A stretch of DNA of 64,000 nucleotides from JAKVJE01 sp047722305 (GCA_047722305.1 JBDNYM010000002.1:1-64000), one strand, 5' to 3'; counted from the stretch's first letter, positions 43,598 through 52,988 are shown. Translations and numbers: made by a program. Notes: a model not told the origin generated them from the sequence alone.

Positions 43598-44290
43598 TCA
43601 GGCGTCTGCGTCCAGGCGCCAGTCGATCGGCTGGGCTCCCTGGCGCTCCAGCAGCGCGTTGGCCCGGCTGAACGGCTTGGAGCCGAAGAACCCGTGCGAG
43701 GCCGACAGCGGCGAGGGATGCGGGCTCATGACCACCGGGGTGTCTCCCAGGAAGGGCCGCACCGACTGCGCGTCGCGCCCCCAGAGGATCGCGACCAGCG
43801 GGGCGTCCCGGGCGGCCAGGGCCCGGATGGCGGCCTCGGTGACCTGCTCCCAGCCCTTGCCGCGGTGGCTGGCGGGGCGGTGCGGTTGCACGGAGAGCAC
43901 TCGGTTCAGCAGCAGTACGCCGTGGCGCGTCCAGGGAGTGAGGTCCCCATTTGCCGGCGGGGTCACGCCGAGGTCGTCGTGCAGTTCGCGGTAGATGTTC
44001 TGCAGCGACTTGGGGATGGGGCGCACGTCGGGTTCCACCGAGAACGCGAGGCCCACCGGATGCCCTGGGGTGGGGTACGGGTCCTGCCCGACGATGAGCA
44101 CGCGGATGGAGTCGAAGGGGATGGTGAACGCCCGCAGCACCCGGTCGCCGGCCGGGAGGAAGCCGCGCCCAGCGGCCGCCTCCGCCCGCAGGAACTCCCC
44201 CATATGGGCGATGTGGTCGGTCAGCGGCTCCAGGGTCGGCGCCCAGCCGGGGTCGACGAGTTCAGTGACGGGACGATGCGTCGAGGTCAT
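43598..44290 (-). CDS. ung: Uracil-DNA glycosylase
   Basis: Ung removes uracil from DNA in base-excision repair. The 230 residues contain the water-activating loop VLIVGQDPYPTPGHPVGLAF near residue 70 and the uracil-binding Asn in GVLLLNRVLSV near residue 128. The Leu-intercalation loop HPSPLSASHGFFGSKPF is near residue 195. All catalytic positions are intact. Its ATG overlaps the stop of the phosphoribosyltransferase gene (ATGA). Confidence 0.96.
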   Translation of the reverse strand: MTSTHRPVTELVDPGWAPTLEPLTDHIAHMGEFLRAEAAAGRGFLPAGDRVLRAFTIPFDSIRVLIVGQDPYPTPGHPVGLAFSVEPDVRPIPKSLQNIYRELHDDLGVTPPANGDLTPWTRHGVLLLNRVLSVQPHRPASHRGKGWEQVTEAAIRALAARDAPLVAILWGRDAQSVRPFLGDTPVVMSPHPSPLSASHGFFGSKPFSRANALLERQGAQPIDWRLDADA

Positions 44291-44850
44291 GCCGGGATCG
44301 GCGTCCCCTCGGGCTGCGACCGATCGTCGTCCGCGGTCTCGGTTTCCGCCTCGGACTCCGACACCGGGCCATGGCTCGACCAGGGGAAGTCGATCCACTT
44401 GCCGGTGTCGCGCCAGGCGAAGTCGGGGCGGATGATGGTGGTGGGCTTGGTGTAGATGGTAACGGAGCGCACCTCGGCCCCGCGCCCCCGCAGCAGGTCG
44501 ACGGCAAGCTGCATGGTGCGCCCCGAGTCGACCACATCGTCGACGAGCAGCACCTTCTTGCCCTGCAGCGAGTCGGTGTCGAGCAGCGGCGGCAGCACCT
44601 CGGGCTCGGGCAGCTGCTCGGGAGTGGCGTGCTCGATATCGGCGTAGAAGACCACGTTCAGGCTGCCGCAGGTCTTGACCCCCAGGGCATAGGCGATGGC
44701 CCCGGCCGGGAGCAGGCCGCCGCGGGCGATCGCCACCACGACGTCCGGACGGTAGCCGCTGCCGTAGATGTGGCGGGCGAGCTCGCGCGTCGCGCTCCCG
44801 AAGGTCTCCCAGGTGAGGTGCTCGTGGGTGGGGTCGATGTCAGCGGTCAC
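44287..44850 (-). CDS. Phosphoribosyltransferase, purine-type
   Basis: 187 residues of type I PRTase fold. VVVAIARGGLLPAGAIAYAL is near residue 38, and the PRPP-binding loop KKVLLVDDVVDSGRTMQLAV is near residue 100. KWIDFPWSSHGP near 153 matches the C-terminal hood motif of xanthine/guanine-type enzymes. A Glu/Thr/Asp-rich tail of about 25 residues follows. It would salvage a purine base with PRPP; xanthine, guanine or hypoxanthine cannot be told apart. It overlaps both neighbours by 4 bp, so SDR, PRTase and ung form one coupled unit. Confidence 0.85.
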   Translation of the reverse strand: MTADIDPTHEHLTWETFGSATRELARHIYGSGYRPDVVVAIARGGLLPAGAIAYALGVKTCGSLNVVFYADIEHATPEQLPEPEVLPPLLDTDSLQGKKVLLVDDVVDSGRTMQLAVDLLRGRGAEVRSVTIYTKPTTIIRPDFAWRDTGKWIDFPWSSHGPVSESEAETETADDDRSQPEGTPIPA

Positions 44851-45710
44851 TGGTCGGAGCCTTTCTGCGCTGCGGGGACTGCGGGAGATGCCGATGCCTC
44901 GACGATTCGCCGCTGCGGATCGACGCGGAGGTCTCCATGGTAGAGCTTGTGCTGCGCCGCCTGCGCCACGGGCCGCACCACCGCCAGGTCGATGTTGACG
45001 TGCGGTGGCAGCGAGAGGATGCTCACGATCACCTGCGCGATGTCATCGCCGGTGAGCGGCTGCGGCACCCCCTCGTACACCTTGGCGGCAGCGGCGGCGT
45101 CGCCGTGCAGCCGGTTGAGCGAGAACTCCTCGGTGGCCACCAGCCCCGGGGCGACCGACTGCACCCGGATGGGCTCGCCGTTGAGTTCGAGGCGCAGCGT
45201 GTCCACGAGGTCCTGCTCGGCGTGCTTCGCGGCCGTGTAGCCTCCGCCGCCCTCATAGGCGACCAGTCCCGCCGTCGAGGTGACGGTGAGGATGTCAGCG
45301 CCGCCATGCTGCCGGGCGGCCCCGCGCAGCAGCGGCAGCAGCGCCTGCACCACCCGCAGCGTCCCGAGCACGTTCAGGTCGTACATGGCCTGCCAGTCGG
45401 CGATCGCGGCGTCCTCCGCCGGATCCACGCCGATCGCGCCCCCGGCGATGTTCAGCAGGGCGTCGACGCCGCCCTGGGCCGCGACCGTTTCGGCCAGCGC
45501 GGCGACCGACTCGGGGTCGGTGACATCCAGCTCGACCGGGATGACGCCCGCTTCGGCAGCCAGCGATTCCAGCCGGTGGAGTCTGCGGGCGGCGGCGAAC
45601 ACCGTCCAGCCGCACTTCCGCAGGGCGACAGCCGTGGCCCGCCCGATGCCGGAGCTGGCCCCGGTCACCACCGCGCTGCGGTTGCTACCTGTGCTATCCG
45701 TCTCGGCCAT
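44847..45710 (-). CDS. Short-chain dehydrogenase/reductase
   Basis: 287 residues, classical SDR. SAVVTGASSGIGRATAVALR is the NAD(P)-binding loop, LLNIAGGAIGVDPAED the NAG-like motif, and VTSTAGLVAYEGGGGYTAAKHA carries the catalytic Ser, Tyr and Lys near residue 155. The Arg pair after the second strand (AARRLHRLESL) suggests NADP. The substrate is unknown. I placed the start at ATG 45710 in front of MAETDS. It is the first gene of an SDR-PRTase-ung operon. Confidence 0.87.
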   Translation of the reverse strand: MAETDSTGSNRSAVVTGASSGIGRATAVALRKCGWTVFAAARRLHRLESLAAEAGVIPVELDVTDPESVAALAETVAAQGGVDALLNIAGGAIGVDPAEDAAIADWQAMYDLNVLGTLRVVQALLPLLRGAARQHGGADILTVTSTAGLVAYEGGGGYTAAKHAEQDLVDTLRLELNGEPIRVQSVAPGLVATEEFSLNRLHGDAAAAAKVYEGVPQPLTGDDIAQVIVSILSLPPHVNIDLAVVRPVAQAAQHKLYHGDLRVDPQRRIVEASASPAVPAAQKGSDQ

Positions 45711-45803
45711 ACCGTTCCCCGTTCCCGGACCGTGCTCTCGGCCCGTGTCGCCGCGTTTCCGGACCACGTTTCCGAACCATCGCCCGTTCTGATCGGAGAC
45801 TCC

Positions 45804-45833
45804 ATTATGCGCGTCTGAATTATGCGCGTCTGA
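45804..45833. repeat. Tandem 15-bp repeat in the intergenic region
   Basis: ATTATGCGCGTCTGA occurs twice back to back, and is followed by two 19-bp units TCTGAGTGCCRCGTTCTCC (about 45829-45866). The block lies about 100 bp upstream of the SDR operon. The region 45711-45974 contains no gene. Confidence 0.8.
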
Positions 45834-45974
45834 GTGCCACGTTCTCCTCTGAGTGCCGCGTTCTCCCGGGTTTGCAGCGTGGAGCAGCGTGCTGGAGCAG
45901 AGCAGTGTGCTGAAGCTGCCTGGAGCACTCGCCCCCCCGTCAGGCTCAGAGCCGAGTTCAGAGCGGTGCCGAGC

Positions 45975-47702
45975 TCAGAACGGTGCCGGCTGGTCGAGTT
46001 GAGAACTTGAGGGCAGGTCTCGATGCGGACTCGCGGGTTCGCCGGGATGAGGGCCACCGGGATGAGGGCCGGTGGGATCGCCCGGATGCATGCTGGTGGG
46101 CTTGCCCGGTGGTTTGGTGGCGAGATGCTGCCCGGCTGGGGTTCTCCAGGCGAGATGGCCCGGATGCCCAGGGACGGGACTGACGGTCCACCCGGTACTG
46201 TGCTTGAAGACGTGGTGGCGCCGGCACAGGCAGGCGAGGTTCTCAGGAGCGGTGGGACCGGAGTACTGCCAGTCGAGGGTGTGGTCGATCTCGCAGTGGG
46301 CGGCCTGGCGCTGGCAGCCGGGGAACCGGCAGGTCTCGTCGCGGACGCGCACGAATCGAGTCAACTCGACCGGGGGCCGATATCGGGTGCGGCCGTAGTC
46401 GAGGATGGCCCCGTCGGCGGGATCGGTGAGGATGCGAGTCCAGGCGGAGCTTCCGGCTGCCAGCCGGCGGGCCGTCTCGGGGTCGATGGGCTGCACCCCG
46501 TCGATGCGGCCGGGCGTCCCATCCTGGCCGAGCAGCGTCAGCGCGGGCACCGTGACGTGCACCACGGCCCGAACCCCACCGGCGGCGGTGCGCAGCCGGG
46601 CGGGTGCGATCCGGTGGCCTGGATGGGTCGGACCGGTCGAACTGTCCGAACTGCCTGAACTGCCTGAACTGAACAAGTCGGGCGGGCCATCCGCACCGAT
46701 CGCGCCCACAGAGTCCGCGCCCACCGAGTCATCTGGAGTGGCATCAGGAACCAGCTTCTGGGTAGTGCCTTGGGCAGAGTCTTCAACCACCCCATGAACG
46801 AGTAGATCGCGGAGCACGTCGACCTGGTACTGCGCGACGGTGGACTGCCCGCACGCGGCCTCGCTCTCGGCATCCCGCAATCGCACCGCGATCTGCCGGG
46901 TGCGGGAGAAGACGGCGGCCGCGTCGGCGGCGGGCATGAACGCGGACAGCCACGCCATCCCGTCATCGGCGGGGCTGAGCACCACCCGTCGTTCCTGGGC
47001 GGCCCGGTCGTGGCGGGCCTGCAGGGTGTCCGCCCGCAGCGACTCCCGCAGGCGGATCGCCTCTCGGCGCAGCCGTGCCGGCGTGGCCGGCGGAATCGTC
47101 TCCCCAGTGTCTGCATCCCCAGTGTCTGCATCGACGCCGCCCACGGCGAGGTCGAGCAGGCGCGCCTCCAACTGGGCGGTCTCTTCCGTGCTCAGGCTGC
47201 CAGTGGCCCGGTCGATGACCTCCACGTGGCGACGGGTGATGCTCCCCGAACGCCAGGCCGCTCTGGTCGCCGGGAGCTGGTCGCGCAACCGGATGCCGAG
47301 ATCTGTCAGTCGAGCGACGGTGGCCTCCGACAGCCCCAGCCGCACGGCGCACGCCGTCTGCAGCGCCTCCACATCCAGCTGGACTCGGCGCGACTCCGTC
47401 ACCGCGCCCCCGTACGCTCCCGCCGGCCGCCGATGTGCGCGCGCGACCCGCAGCGTCGTCTCGACCAACTCGACGAGCGCGTCCAGCTGCGCCACTTCCG
47501 CCGCCGACACCCGCTGCTGCGCAGCCGCAACCTGCTGCACCAGCGGCCCGCACTCCACCTCGACGTCGAGGTCGAACGCGAACGCATCGCCAGCGACGAA
47601 GGCAGCATCCGCCGCGGGGAATGGCTGACGGGAAGACGTCGGAGACTGCGGTCGGGTGGGGCGAACAGGCCGAGTGGGGCGAACAGACCGAGTGGTTGGC
47701 AT
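45975..47702 (-). CDS. DUF222/HNH endonuclease-domain protein
   Basis: 575 residues. The N-terminal DUF222 helical region (about 40-330) contains LVELVETTLRVARAHRRPAG and GSITRRHVEVIDRATGSLS. The C-terminal HNH nuclease motif reads FVRVRDETCRFPGCQRQAAH, then CEIDHTLDWQYSGPTAPENL and CLCRRHHVFKH near residue 500, with the zinc cysteines and the catalytic His present. Short Ser/Asp/Gly repeats interrupt the middle (near residues 350-380). The family is multicopy in Micrococcales and Mycobacteriales genomes. Its role is unsettled, and many copies are thought to be mobile-element-like. ATG 47702 has GGAGGAG in front. Confidence 0.88.
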   Translation of the reverse strand: MPTTRSVRPTRPVRPTRPQSPTSSRQPFPAADAAFVAGDAFAFDLDVEVECGPLVQQVAAAQQRVSAAEVAQLDALVELVETTLRVARAHRRPAGAYGGAVTESRRVQLDVEALQTACAVRLGLSEATVARLTDLGIRLRDQLPATRAAWRSGSITRRHVEVIDRATGSLSTEETAQLEARLLDLAVGGVDADTGDADTGETIPPATPARLRREAIRLRESLRADTLQARHDRAAQERRVVLSPADDGMAWLSAFMPAADAAAVFSRTRQIAVRLRDAESEAACGQSTVAQYQVDVLRDLLVHGVVEDSAQGTTQKLVPDATPDDSVGADSVGAIGADGPPDLFSSGSSGSSDSSTGPTHPGHRIAPARLRTAAGGVRAVVHVTVPALTLLGQDGTPGRIDGVQPIDPETARRLAAGSSAWTRILTDPADGAILDYGRTRYRPPVELTRFVRVRDETCRFPGCQRQAAHCEIDHTLDWQYSGPTAPENLACLCRRHHVFKHSTGWTVSPVPGHPGHLAWRTPAGQHLATKPPGKPTSMHPGDPTGPHPGGPHPGEPASPHRDLPSSSQLDQPAPF

Positions 47703-47994
47703 GGTCTCCTCCGTTCTCCGGACTCGGATGCCGGCGGCACCGGCGTTGCGGTGACTCCAGTCTTGCGGCACCCGCCGACATCACGCGGAGCGAAGCTGGC
47801 AAATGGGGAGAACTCGAACATCCCTCGGTTGTGGAAAGAGCCTGGAGCCTCTCTGAAGATATATTCCCAAAACGGAATAAATAGTGAGCGGCTGGACATC
47901 GCCGCCGAAACAGCGCTGAGCGGCTCAGCTCTCCAAGCCGGACCGGCGGCTTTGGCAGAAAGACTGGCAGAAGCAGCCCCGAAGCGTCCTCAGC

Positions 47995-49293
47995 TCAGCT
48001 CAGCAGACCAGCACCAGCACCGATGGCCGCCGCCCCGCCCGCACCGCCATCCACCCCATCAGGCCGCCGCAGCAGCCCGCCGAGTTCGCGCAGCTGCCAC
48101 ACCAGCAGCGCCACCAGGGCGACGTTGCGCGCGGTGATGACCAGCAGCATCCACGGTTCCAGCCCCAGCAGCAGGTGGTAGAGGTACGGGTAGACGACCT
48201 GGGTCAGCGCGGCGCAGGCCAGGGCGACGCCCGCCTGCAGCCGGAATCCGCGCCCCACCTCCACGAGCCCCCACAGCACGGGCACCAGTAGCCAGACCTG
48301 GAACTGGGGCGAGCCGACCTTGTTGCCGACGATCAGCACCAGGACGAACGCGAGCGCCGCGTGCAGGGCGACGAGCCGCCGGGACGCCCCCCGCCGGACG
48401 GCGAGCAGAGCGAGCACTGCCACGGCTACGAACATGAGCGCCATGATCGGCGTGAGCAGGGCGCTCATCCCGATCGATCCGGGACCGAACACCTCGTTGG
48501 TATTGATCTTCGTGTTGTAGACGATCGAGATCGCGGGGTCGGTGCGGGCCGCCCACAACCAGGGGGTGGCCGCCACGGCCTCGATCTGGAGCCGGCGCGA
48601 CGTCTGCCCGCTCACGAATGAGAACGCGTTCGACACGTGGCCGAGCAGCCCGACCAGGATCACGACGGCGACGCTGAGCCCCGCCGCCCCCGCCAGCAGC
48701 CGCCAGCGCGAGCGCCAGGCGGTGAACAGTCCGGCGAGCACCGCCACCGGCCAGATCTTGATCCAGACGCCGACGGTCAGCAGCGCCCCCGCCACGACGG
48801 GGCGACGACGGACGACGTCCAGCGTCACCAGGACCAGCGGGACGCACATCGCGTCGATGCGACCGATCGCGACCGGCCCCAGGGCCGCCAGGAAGGCCAC
48901 CCAGAACCAGGCCAGCCGGATGCGGCGCTCGTCCCGGCCCCAGCGGGTGAACGCCAGCAGGGCCAGGATGTCGAAGATCGTCAGCCACAGCATCCAGCCC
49001 AGCGTGTAGTCGACGCCCGCCAGCAGCCGCGGCAGCAGCATCGGCACCAGCGCCAGCACCGGGTAGACCCAGGGGATGGTGATGCCGGGCCAGGCGCCCC
49101 AGGCCAGGGCGTTGTACGTCCAGGTGGCGTACACCGACGTCACATCGCCGAACGCCCAGCCGCGACCCGCCAGGCCGGCCACCACCAGCACGGCGTGCAC
49201 GAGCACGAACGCCAGCAGCAGCACCGGCGCCGACGACAGCAGATCCCGCCCGACCGGGCGCGACCGCGGACGGGTATCGACCTGTGACTGCAC
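47995..49293 (-). CDS. GT87 (DUF2029) polyprenol-dependent mannosyltransferase-like membrane protein
   Basis: 432 residues with about 11-12 predicted helices. A helix-1/2 loop contains AFGDVTSVYATWTYNALAWG; an acidic residue in that loop is the usual GT-C catalytic position. IDAMCVPLVLVTLDVVRRRP near residue 165 and WIKIWPVAVLAGLFTAWRSR near residue 195 match the GT87 pattern (IKxxPxxxL). GT87 enzymes such as PimE add mannose to glycolipids from polyprenyl-phosphate mannose. The ABC operon lies just upstream on the same strand, 9 bp away, but functional linkage is not obvious. Confidence 0.8.
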   Translation of the reverse strand: MQSQVDTRPRSRPVGRDLLSSAPVLLLAFVLVHAVLVVAGLAGRGWAFGDVTSVYATWTYNALAWGAWPGITIPWVYPVLALVPMLLPRLLAGVDYTLGWMLWLTIFDILALLAFTRWGRDERRIRLAWFWVAFLAALGPVAIGRIDAMCVPLVLVTLDVVRRRPVVAGALLTVGVWIKIWPVAVLAGLFTAWRSRWRLLAGAAGLSVAVVILVGLLGHVSNAFSFVSGQTSRRLQIEAVAATPWLWAARTDPAISIVYNTKINTNEVFGPGSIGMSALLTPIMALMFVAVAVLALLAVRRGASRRLVALHAALAFVLVLIVGNKVGSPQFQVWLLVPVLWGLVEVGRGFRLQAGVALACAALTQVVYPYLYHLLLGLEPWMLLVITARNVALVALLVWQLRELGGLLRRPDGVDGGAGGAAAIGAGAGLLS

Positions 49294-49302
49294 CCGACCA
49301 GC

Positions 49303-50130
49303 CTAGCCCCGGGAGGACGGGCGCTGGTGCGAGGCGGCGGGGTCCGGGGACGCCGGGGCCACCGCCAGGGCGTCCAGCAGCAGCTGTTCCAGGGCCTCGT
49401 GCCCGACGGGCCGGCCGCGGTCGTCCAGCGCTGACCGGTCGATGGGCAGGTCGAGCGCGATCCGTCCGTCCCGCAGCACGATGCCGCGATCGGCCATCCG
49501 CACCGCCTCGCCCACATCGTGGGTGACCATGAGCACCGTCCAGCCGTGCGCGGCCCGCAGCCGCAGCACCAGCCGCTGCATATCGGCTCGGGTAAGAGCA
49601 TCGAGGGCCCCGAAAGGCTCGTCGAGCAGCATCACCTGGGGGCGGCGGGCGATCGCCCGGGCTAGCGAGACGCGCTGCGCCTGCCCGCCGGAGAGCTGCA
49701 GCGGCCACTGCCCGGCCTTGTCGGCCAGCTGCACCTCATCGAGGGCCTCGGCGACGCGGGCCGCGCGGAGGCGCCGGGGCAGGCCGAAGCCGACGTTCGC
49801 CACGACGGTCAGCCAGGGCAGCAGCCGCGGCTCCTGGAACGACACCGCGATGCGGCGGTCGGCGTCCACGGTGCCGGCGTCTGGACGCTCTAGCCCCATG
49901 ACCAGCCGCAGCAGCGTCGACTTGCCCGACCCCGACCGGCCGGTGAGGGCGACGAGCTCCCCCGCCCGCACGGTGAGATCGACGCCGTCGAGCACGGTCG
50001 CGGCGCCGTAGACGCGCCGCACGCCGGCCAGCCGCACCAGGGCCGCATCCTGCCCGGCCCGGCTCCCCGCGGCGGCCGCGCCCGTCGAGCCGGCCGTCCC
50101 CACGCCGTCCTCGCTCCTCTGCCGCGCCAT
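49303..50130 (-). CDS. ABC transporter ATP-binding protein, thiamine-precursor type
   Basis: 275 residues. Walker A LTGRSGSGKSTLLRLVMG is near residue 60, the Q-loop SFQEPRLLPWL near 105, the signature QLSGGQAQRVSLARAIARRP near 150, Walker B VMLLDEPFGALDALTRADMQ near 172, and the H-loop VTHDVGEAVRMA near 207. It belongs to the nitrate/sulfonate/taurine (SsuB/TauB/ThiZ) group. It is the last gene of a minus-strand operon starting with a TPP riboswitch and thiD, so the probable cargo is a pyrimidine precursor of thiamine rather than sulfonate. Confidence 0.88.
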   Translation of the reverse strand: MARQRSEDGVGTAGSTGAAAAGSRAGQDAALVRLAGVRRVYGAATVLDGVDLTVRAGELVALTGRSGSGKSTLLRLVMGLERPDAGTVDADRRIAVSFQEPRLLPWLTVVANVGFGLPRRLRAARVAEALDEVQLADKAGQWPLQLSGGQAQRVSLARAIARRPQVMLLDEPFGALDALTRADMQRLVLRLRAAHGWTVLMVTHDVGEAVRMADRGIVLRDGRIALDLPIDRSALDDRGRPVGHEALEQLLLDALAVAPASPDPAASHQRPSSRG

Positions 50131-50136
50131 GCCCGC

Positions 50137-51138
50137 CTACTTCGATCCGTCGAGCACGGCGCCGCTGAGGTCAGGCGCCTTGGAGATGAACCCGAAGTCG
50201 ACGTACTGCTGGGCCTGCTGGTTCAGGTCGGCGACCGCCTTCGCGTCCAGCGGCTCGATGGTGGGCACGTCGAACTTGGCCACCTGGTCGATGAGGTCGG
50301 CGGGGGCGCCGAACTGGCGGTAGGCGTCGGTGATGATGCGCGGGTTCCGCTTCGCCCGCGCGGCCTCCTGCCGCAGCGCCCGATAGGCGGCCTTGAGCAC
50401 CGCCGGGTGCGCCTCGGCGAACGAGCGGCTGGCCACGTGGATGGACCAGTTCAGCGAGCCGATCTGCGACCCGTTGACGATCTCCCGGGCACCGGGGGTG
50501 GACAGCGCCATGGCGAGGTTCTGGTCGAAGCTGGCCAGGGCGTCCACCTTCCGGCCGCGGAAGGCGCTGCTGAGCTGCTTGTCGGTGATGTTGACCAGGT
50601 CGACCTGGCTGATGTCGAGGCCGGCATGGGCGAACGCCTGGTGGGCGATGTAGTCGCCGGTGCCGCCGGGGGCGCCGACGGCCAGCTTCTTGCCGTACAG
50701 GTCGCGCAGCGAGGTCACCCCCGAGCCGGGCGCGGCCACGATGCCCTGCGAGTCGCCGGAGTACTTCTCCAGCGCGAACGCCACCCACGGCTGCCCCTCG
50801 CCCACCTGGTCGATGAAGTACCCGGTGCCGTTGCTGGTCGCATCGGCGTGGCCGGCCGAGACCGCGGAGTAGGCATCGGGCGGCGAGAACGGCCCGGTGA
50901 ATCTCACGGTGGCGCCGACCTTCGCCAGCTGCCGCTGCATGGCGTGCGTGTCGCGCACGGTGGTGAGGTAGTTGGCGGTGTCGAGGTAGGCGACCCGCAG
51001 CACCGGGCCCGAGGAGGCGGAGCCGGAGGCCGACCCGGACGCCCCGGACGGTCCCGGCTCAGCGCAGGCGGTCAGCGTCCCCGCGCACGCCAGCACGGCG
51101 AGCACGGCCAGGATGCGCCTCAGCGCGCGCCGCATCAT
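50137..51138 (-). CDS. ABC substrate-binding lipoprotein 2, thiamine-precursor type
   Basis: 333 residues. The lipoprotein signal ends LTACAEPG (Cys near residue 25), followed by a Ser/Gly/Ala-rich linker. The NMT1/SsuA-like binding domain includes VLRVAYLDTANYLTTVRD near residue 46, YFIDQVGEGQPWVAFALEKY near 107 and DALASFDQNLAMALSTPGAR near 199. It is a close paralogue of the gene just upstream, with which it shares an ATGA overlap. Two binding proteins with one permease and ATPase suggest that the transporter accepts two ligands. Thiamine linkage comes from the operon, not from the protein itself. Confidence 0.87.
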   Translation of the reverse strand: MMRRALRRILAVLAVLACAGTLTACAEPGPSGASGSASGSASSGPVLRVAYLDTANYLTTVRDTHAMQRQLAKVGATVRFTGPFSPPDAYSAVSAGHADATSNGTGYFIDQVGEGQPWVAFALEKYSGDSQGIVAAPGSGVTSLRDLYGKKLAVGAPGGTGDYIAHQAFAHAGLDISQVDLVNITDKQLSSAFRGRKVDALASFDQNLAMALSTPGAREIVNGSQIGSLNWSIHVASRSFAEAHPAVLKAAYRALRQEAARAKRNPRIITDAYRQFGAPADLIDQVAKFDVPTIEPLDAKAVADLNQQAQQYVDFGFISKAPDLSGAVLDGSK

Positions 51139-52154
51139 TTCGACCCGTCGATCACGGTGCCCGTGAAGTCGGGCGCCTGCGCGATGAACCCGAAGTCGAC
51201 GTACTGCTGCGCCTGTTTCTTCAAATCGGACACGGCCTTCGCATCCATGGGCTGGATGGTGGGCACGTCGAACGTCGTGATCTTGGCGATGAGGTCGTCG
51301 GGGGCCCCGAATTCGCGGTAGGCGCTGTAGATGATGTCGGGATTCTTCTTGGCCCGGGCGGCCTCCTGCCGCAGCGCCTGGTAGGCGGCCTTCACCGCAG
51401 CGGGGTGCTTGGTGGCGAAGTCTTTGCTGACCAGGTGGATGGTCCAGTTGAGCGAGTGCAGCTGGCTGCCGTTGACGAGCTCTTTGGCGCCGGGGGTGGA
51501 CAGCGCCATGGCGAGGCTCTGGTCGAAGGTGGACAGCGCGTCGATCTTGCCGCTGCGGAACGCGGACGAGTAGTTCTCGGGGCTCTGCAGGTACTGGATG
51601 TTCACCTTCGACACGTCCAGCCCGGCCTGGGCGAAGGCCTGGTGGATGATGTAGTCGCCGGTGGCGCCCTTGCGGTCGGTGCCGATGGTCTTGCCGTAGA
51701 GGTCCTGCAGCGAGGTGATGCCGGAGCCGGGAGCGGCGACGATCCCCTGCGAGTCGCCGGAGTACTTCTCGAGGGCGAACGCGACCCACGGCTGCCCCTG
51801 CGCGATGAGGTTGACGAACACGCCCGTCCCGGTGGAGGTGGCGTCGGCGTGCCCGGAGGTGACGGTGTTGAGCCCGTTGACGGGGATGAGCGGCCCGTCG
51901 AACGAGACCGTGGCGCCGGCCTTGGCCAGCGAGGTCTGCATGAGTTTGGTGTTGCGGACCGTGGTCAGGTAGTTGGCGGTGCTGAGGTAGGCGACGCGCA
52001 TCACGGCGCCGCTCGAGGCCGACGCCGAGGGGGTGGAGCTGGGCGTGGCGGCGGGCTCGGACGCGCAGGCGGCGAGCGCCCCGGCGCACAGCAGGACCGT
52101 GGCGGCGGCGATGCCGCGGCGGACCCGGCGCAGGATGCGATGATGGGTGGACAT
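51135..52154 (-). CDS. ABC substrate-binding lipoprotein 1, thiamine-precursor type
   Basis: 339 residues. The lipobox LAACASEP has its Cys near residue 29, then comes a Ser/Pro/Thr linker. The binding domain is strongly similar along its length to the product of the next gene: VMRVAYLSTANYLTTVRN, VALEKYSGDS-type segments and a shared C-terminal QQYVDFGFI followed by a final GSK. Differences cluster in the ligand-facing segments GTDRKGATGDYIIHQAFA versus AVGAPGGTGDYIAHQAFA and in LQSPENYSS versus NITDKQLSS. This fits duplication followed by ligand divergence. It lies 27 bp from the permease. Confidence 0.87.
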   Translation of the reverse strand: MSTHHRILRRVRRGIAAATVLLCAGALAACASEPAATPSSTPSASASSGAVMRVAYLSTANYLTTVRNTKLMQTSLAKAGATVSFDGPLIPVNGLNTVTSGHADATSTGTGVFVNLIAQGQPWVAFALEKYSGDSQGIVAAPGSGITSLQDLYGKTIGTDRKGATGDYIIHQAFAQAGLDVSKVNIQYLQSPENYSSAFRSGKIDALSTFDQSLAMALSTPGAKELVNGSQLHSLNWTIHLVSKDFATKHPAAVKAAYQALRQEAARAKKNPDIIYSAYREFGAPDDLIAKITTFDVPTIQPMDAKAVSDLKKQAQQYVDFGFIAQAPDFTGTVIDGSK

Positions 52155-52181
52155 GGGGATTCCTCTCGATGCAGTGTTCGT

Positions 52182-52988
52182 TCAGTGGCCCGCGAGGGCC
52201 GAAGTCGACGTGCGGGTCGGCTGCCGCCAGCGCAGCACCCGCCGTTCGAGGGCGCGCACCAGCCAGTCGGTGGCCAGGCCGAGCAGGGCGTACACGACGA
52301 TGCAGAACACCATCTGATCGGTGCGCACGAATTGCTGGGCCATGGTGAGCAGGTAGCCGATGCCGCTGTGGGCGTTGACGGTCTCGCTGGTGACGAGCGC
52401 GATCCAGGCGATGGCGAGCGCGAAGCGCAGGCCGGTGAGGATCGACGGCATGGCCCCGAGAAACAGCAGCCGGGTCAGGACGATGGGGCGCGGCACCCGG
52501 TAGATGGCCGCGACTTCCAGCAGCTTGGGGTCGACCGAGCGCACCCCGGCGTAGGTGTTGAGGTAGATGGGGATGACCACGCCGATGACGATGAGCAGCA
52601 CCTTCATGGTCTCGCCGATGCCGAAGGCGATGATGAGCAGCGGGGTCAGCGCGTTGAAGGGGATGGCGCGCAGCATCTGCAGGGGCCGATCGACGGCCAT
52701 CTCGGCGAGGCGCCAGAACCCGGCCGCCAGGCCGAGCGCCACGCCCAGGACGAGCCCGATGGCCGTCCCGGCGACGATGCGGCTGATGCTCGCCCAGGCC
52801 GACGGCCACAGCTGCCCGTCCTGCGCCAGCCGCACGCCGGCCTGCAGCACGGTGACCGGGCCGGGCAGGACGTTGGGGTCGAGCAGGCGGGTGACGGACG
52901 CCCAGTGCCAGGCCAACAGGATGAGCAGCGGGCTCACCCAGTAGGCGGCGCTGGTCAGCCAGTCCGGCAGCCGGGACGGCCGGTTCAC
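52182..52988 (-). CDS. ABC transporter permease, thiamine-precursor type
   Basis: 268 residues, six predicted helices. It carries the binding-protein-dependent transport signature near residues 155-175 (DPKLLEVAAIYRVPRPIVLT, the EAA-like coupling loop). The translation starts at GTG 52988, which overlaps the thiD stop (GTGA), so it is translationally coupled to thiD. Longer in-frame extensions into thiD are Arg/Pro-rich and unlikely. It belongs to the SsuC/TauC/ThiX group. Confidence 0.87.
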   Translation of the reverse strand: MNRPSRLPDWLTSAAYWVSPLLILLAWHWASVTRLLDPNVLPGPVTVLQAGVRLAQDGQLWPSAWASISRIVAGTAIGLVLGVALGLAAGFWRLAEMAVDRPLQMLRAIPFNALTPLLIIAFGIGETMKVLLIVIGVVIPIYLNTYAGVRSVDPKLLEVAAIYRVPRPIVLTRLLFLGAMPSILTGLRFALAIAWIALVTSETVNAHSGIGYLLTMAQQFVRTDQMVFCIVVYALLGLATDWLVRALERRVLRWRQPTRTSTSALAGH

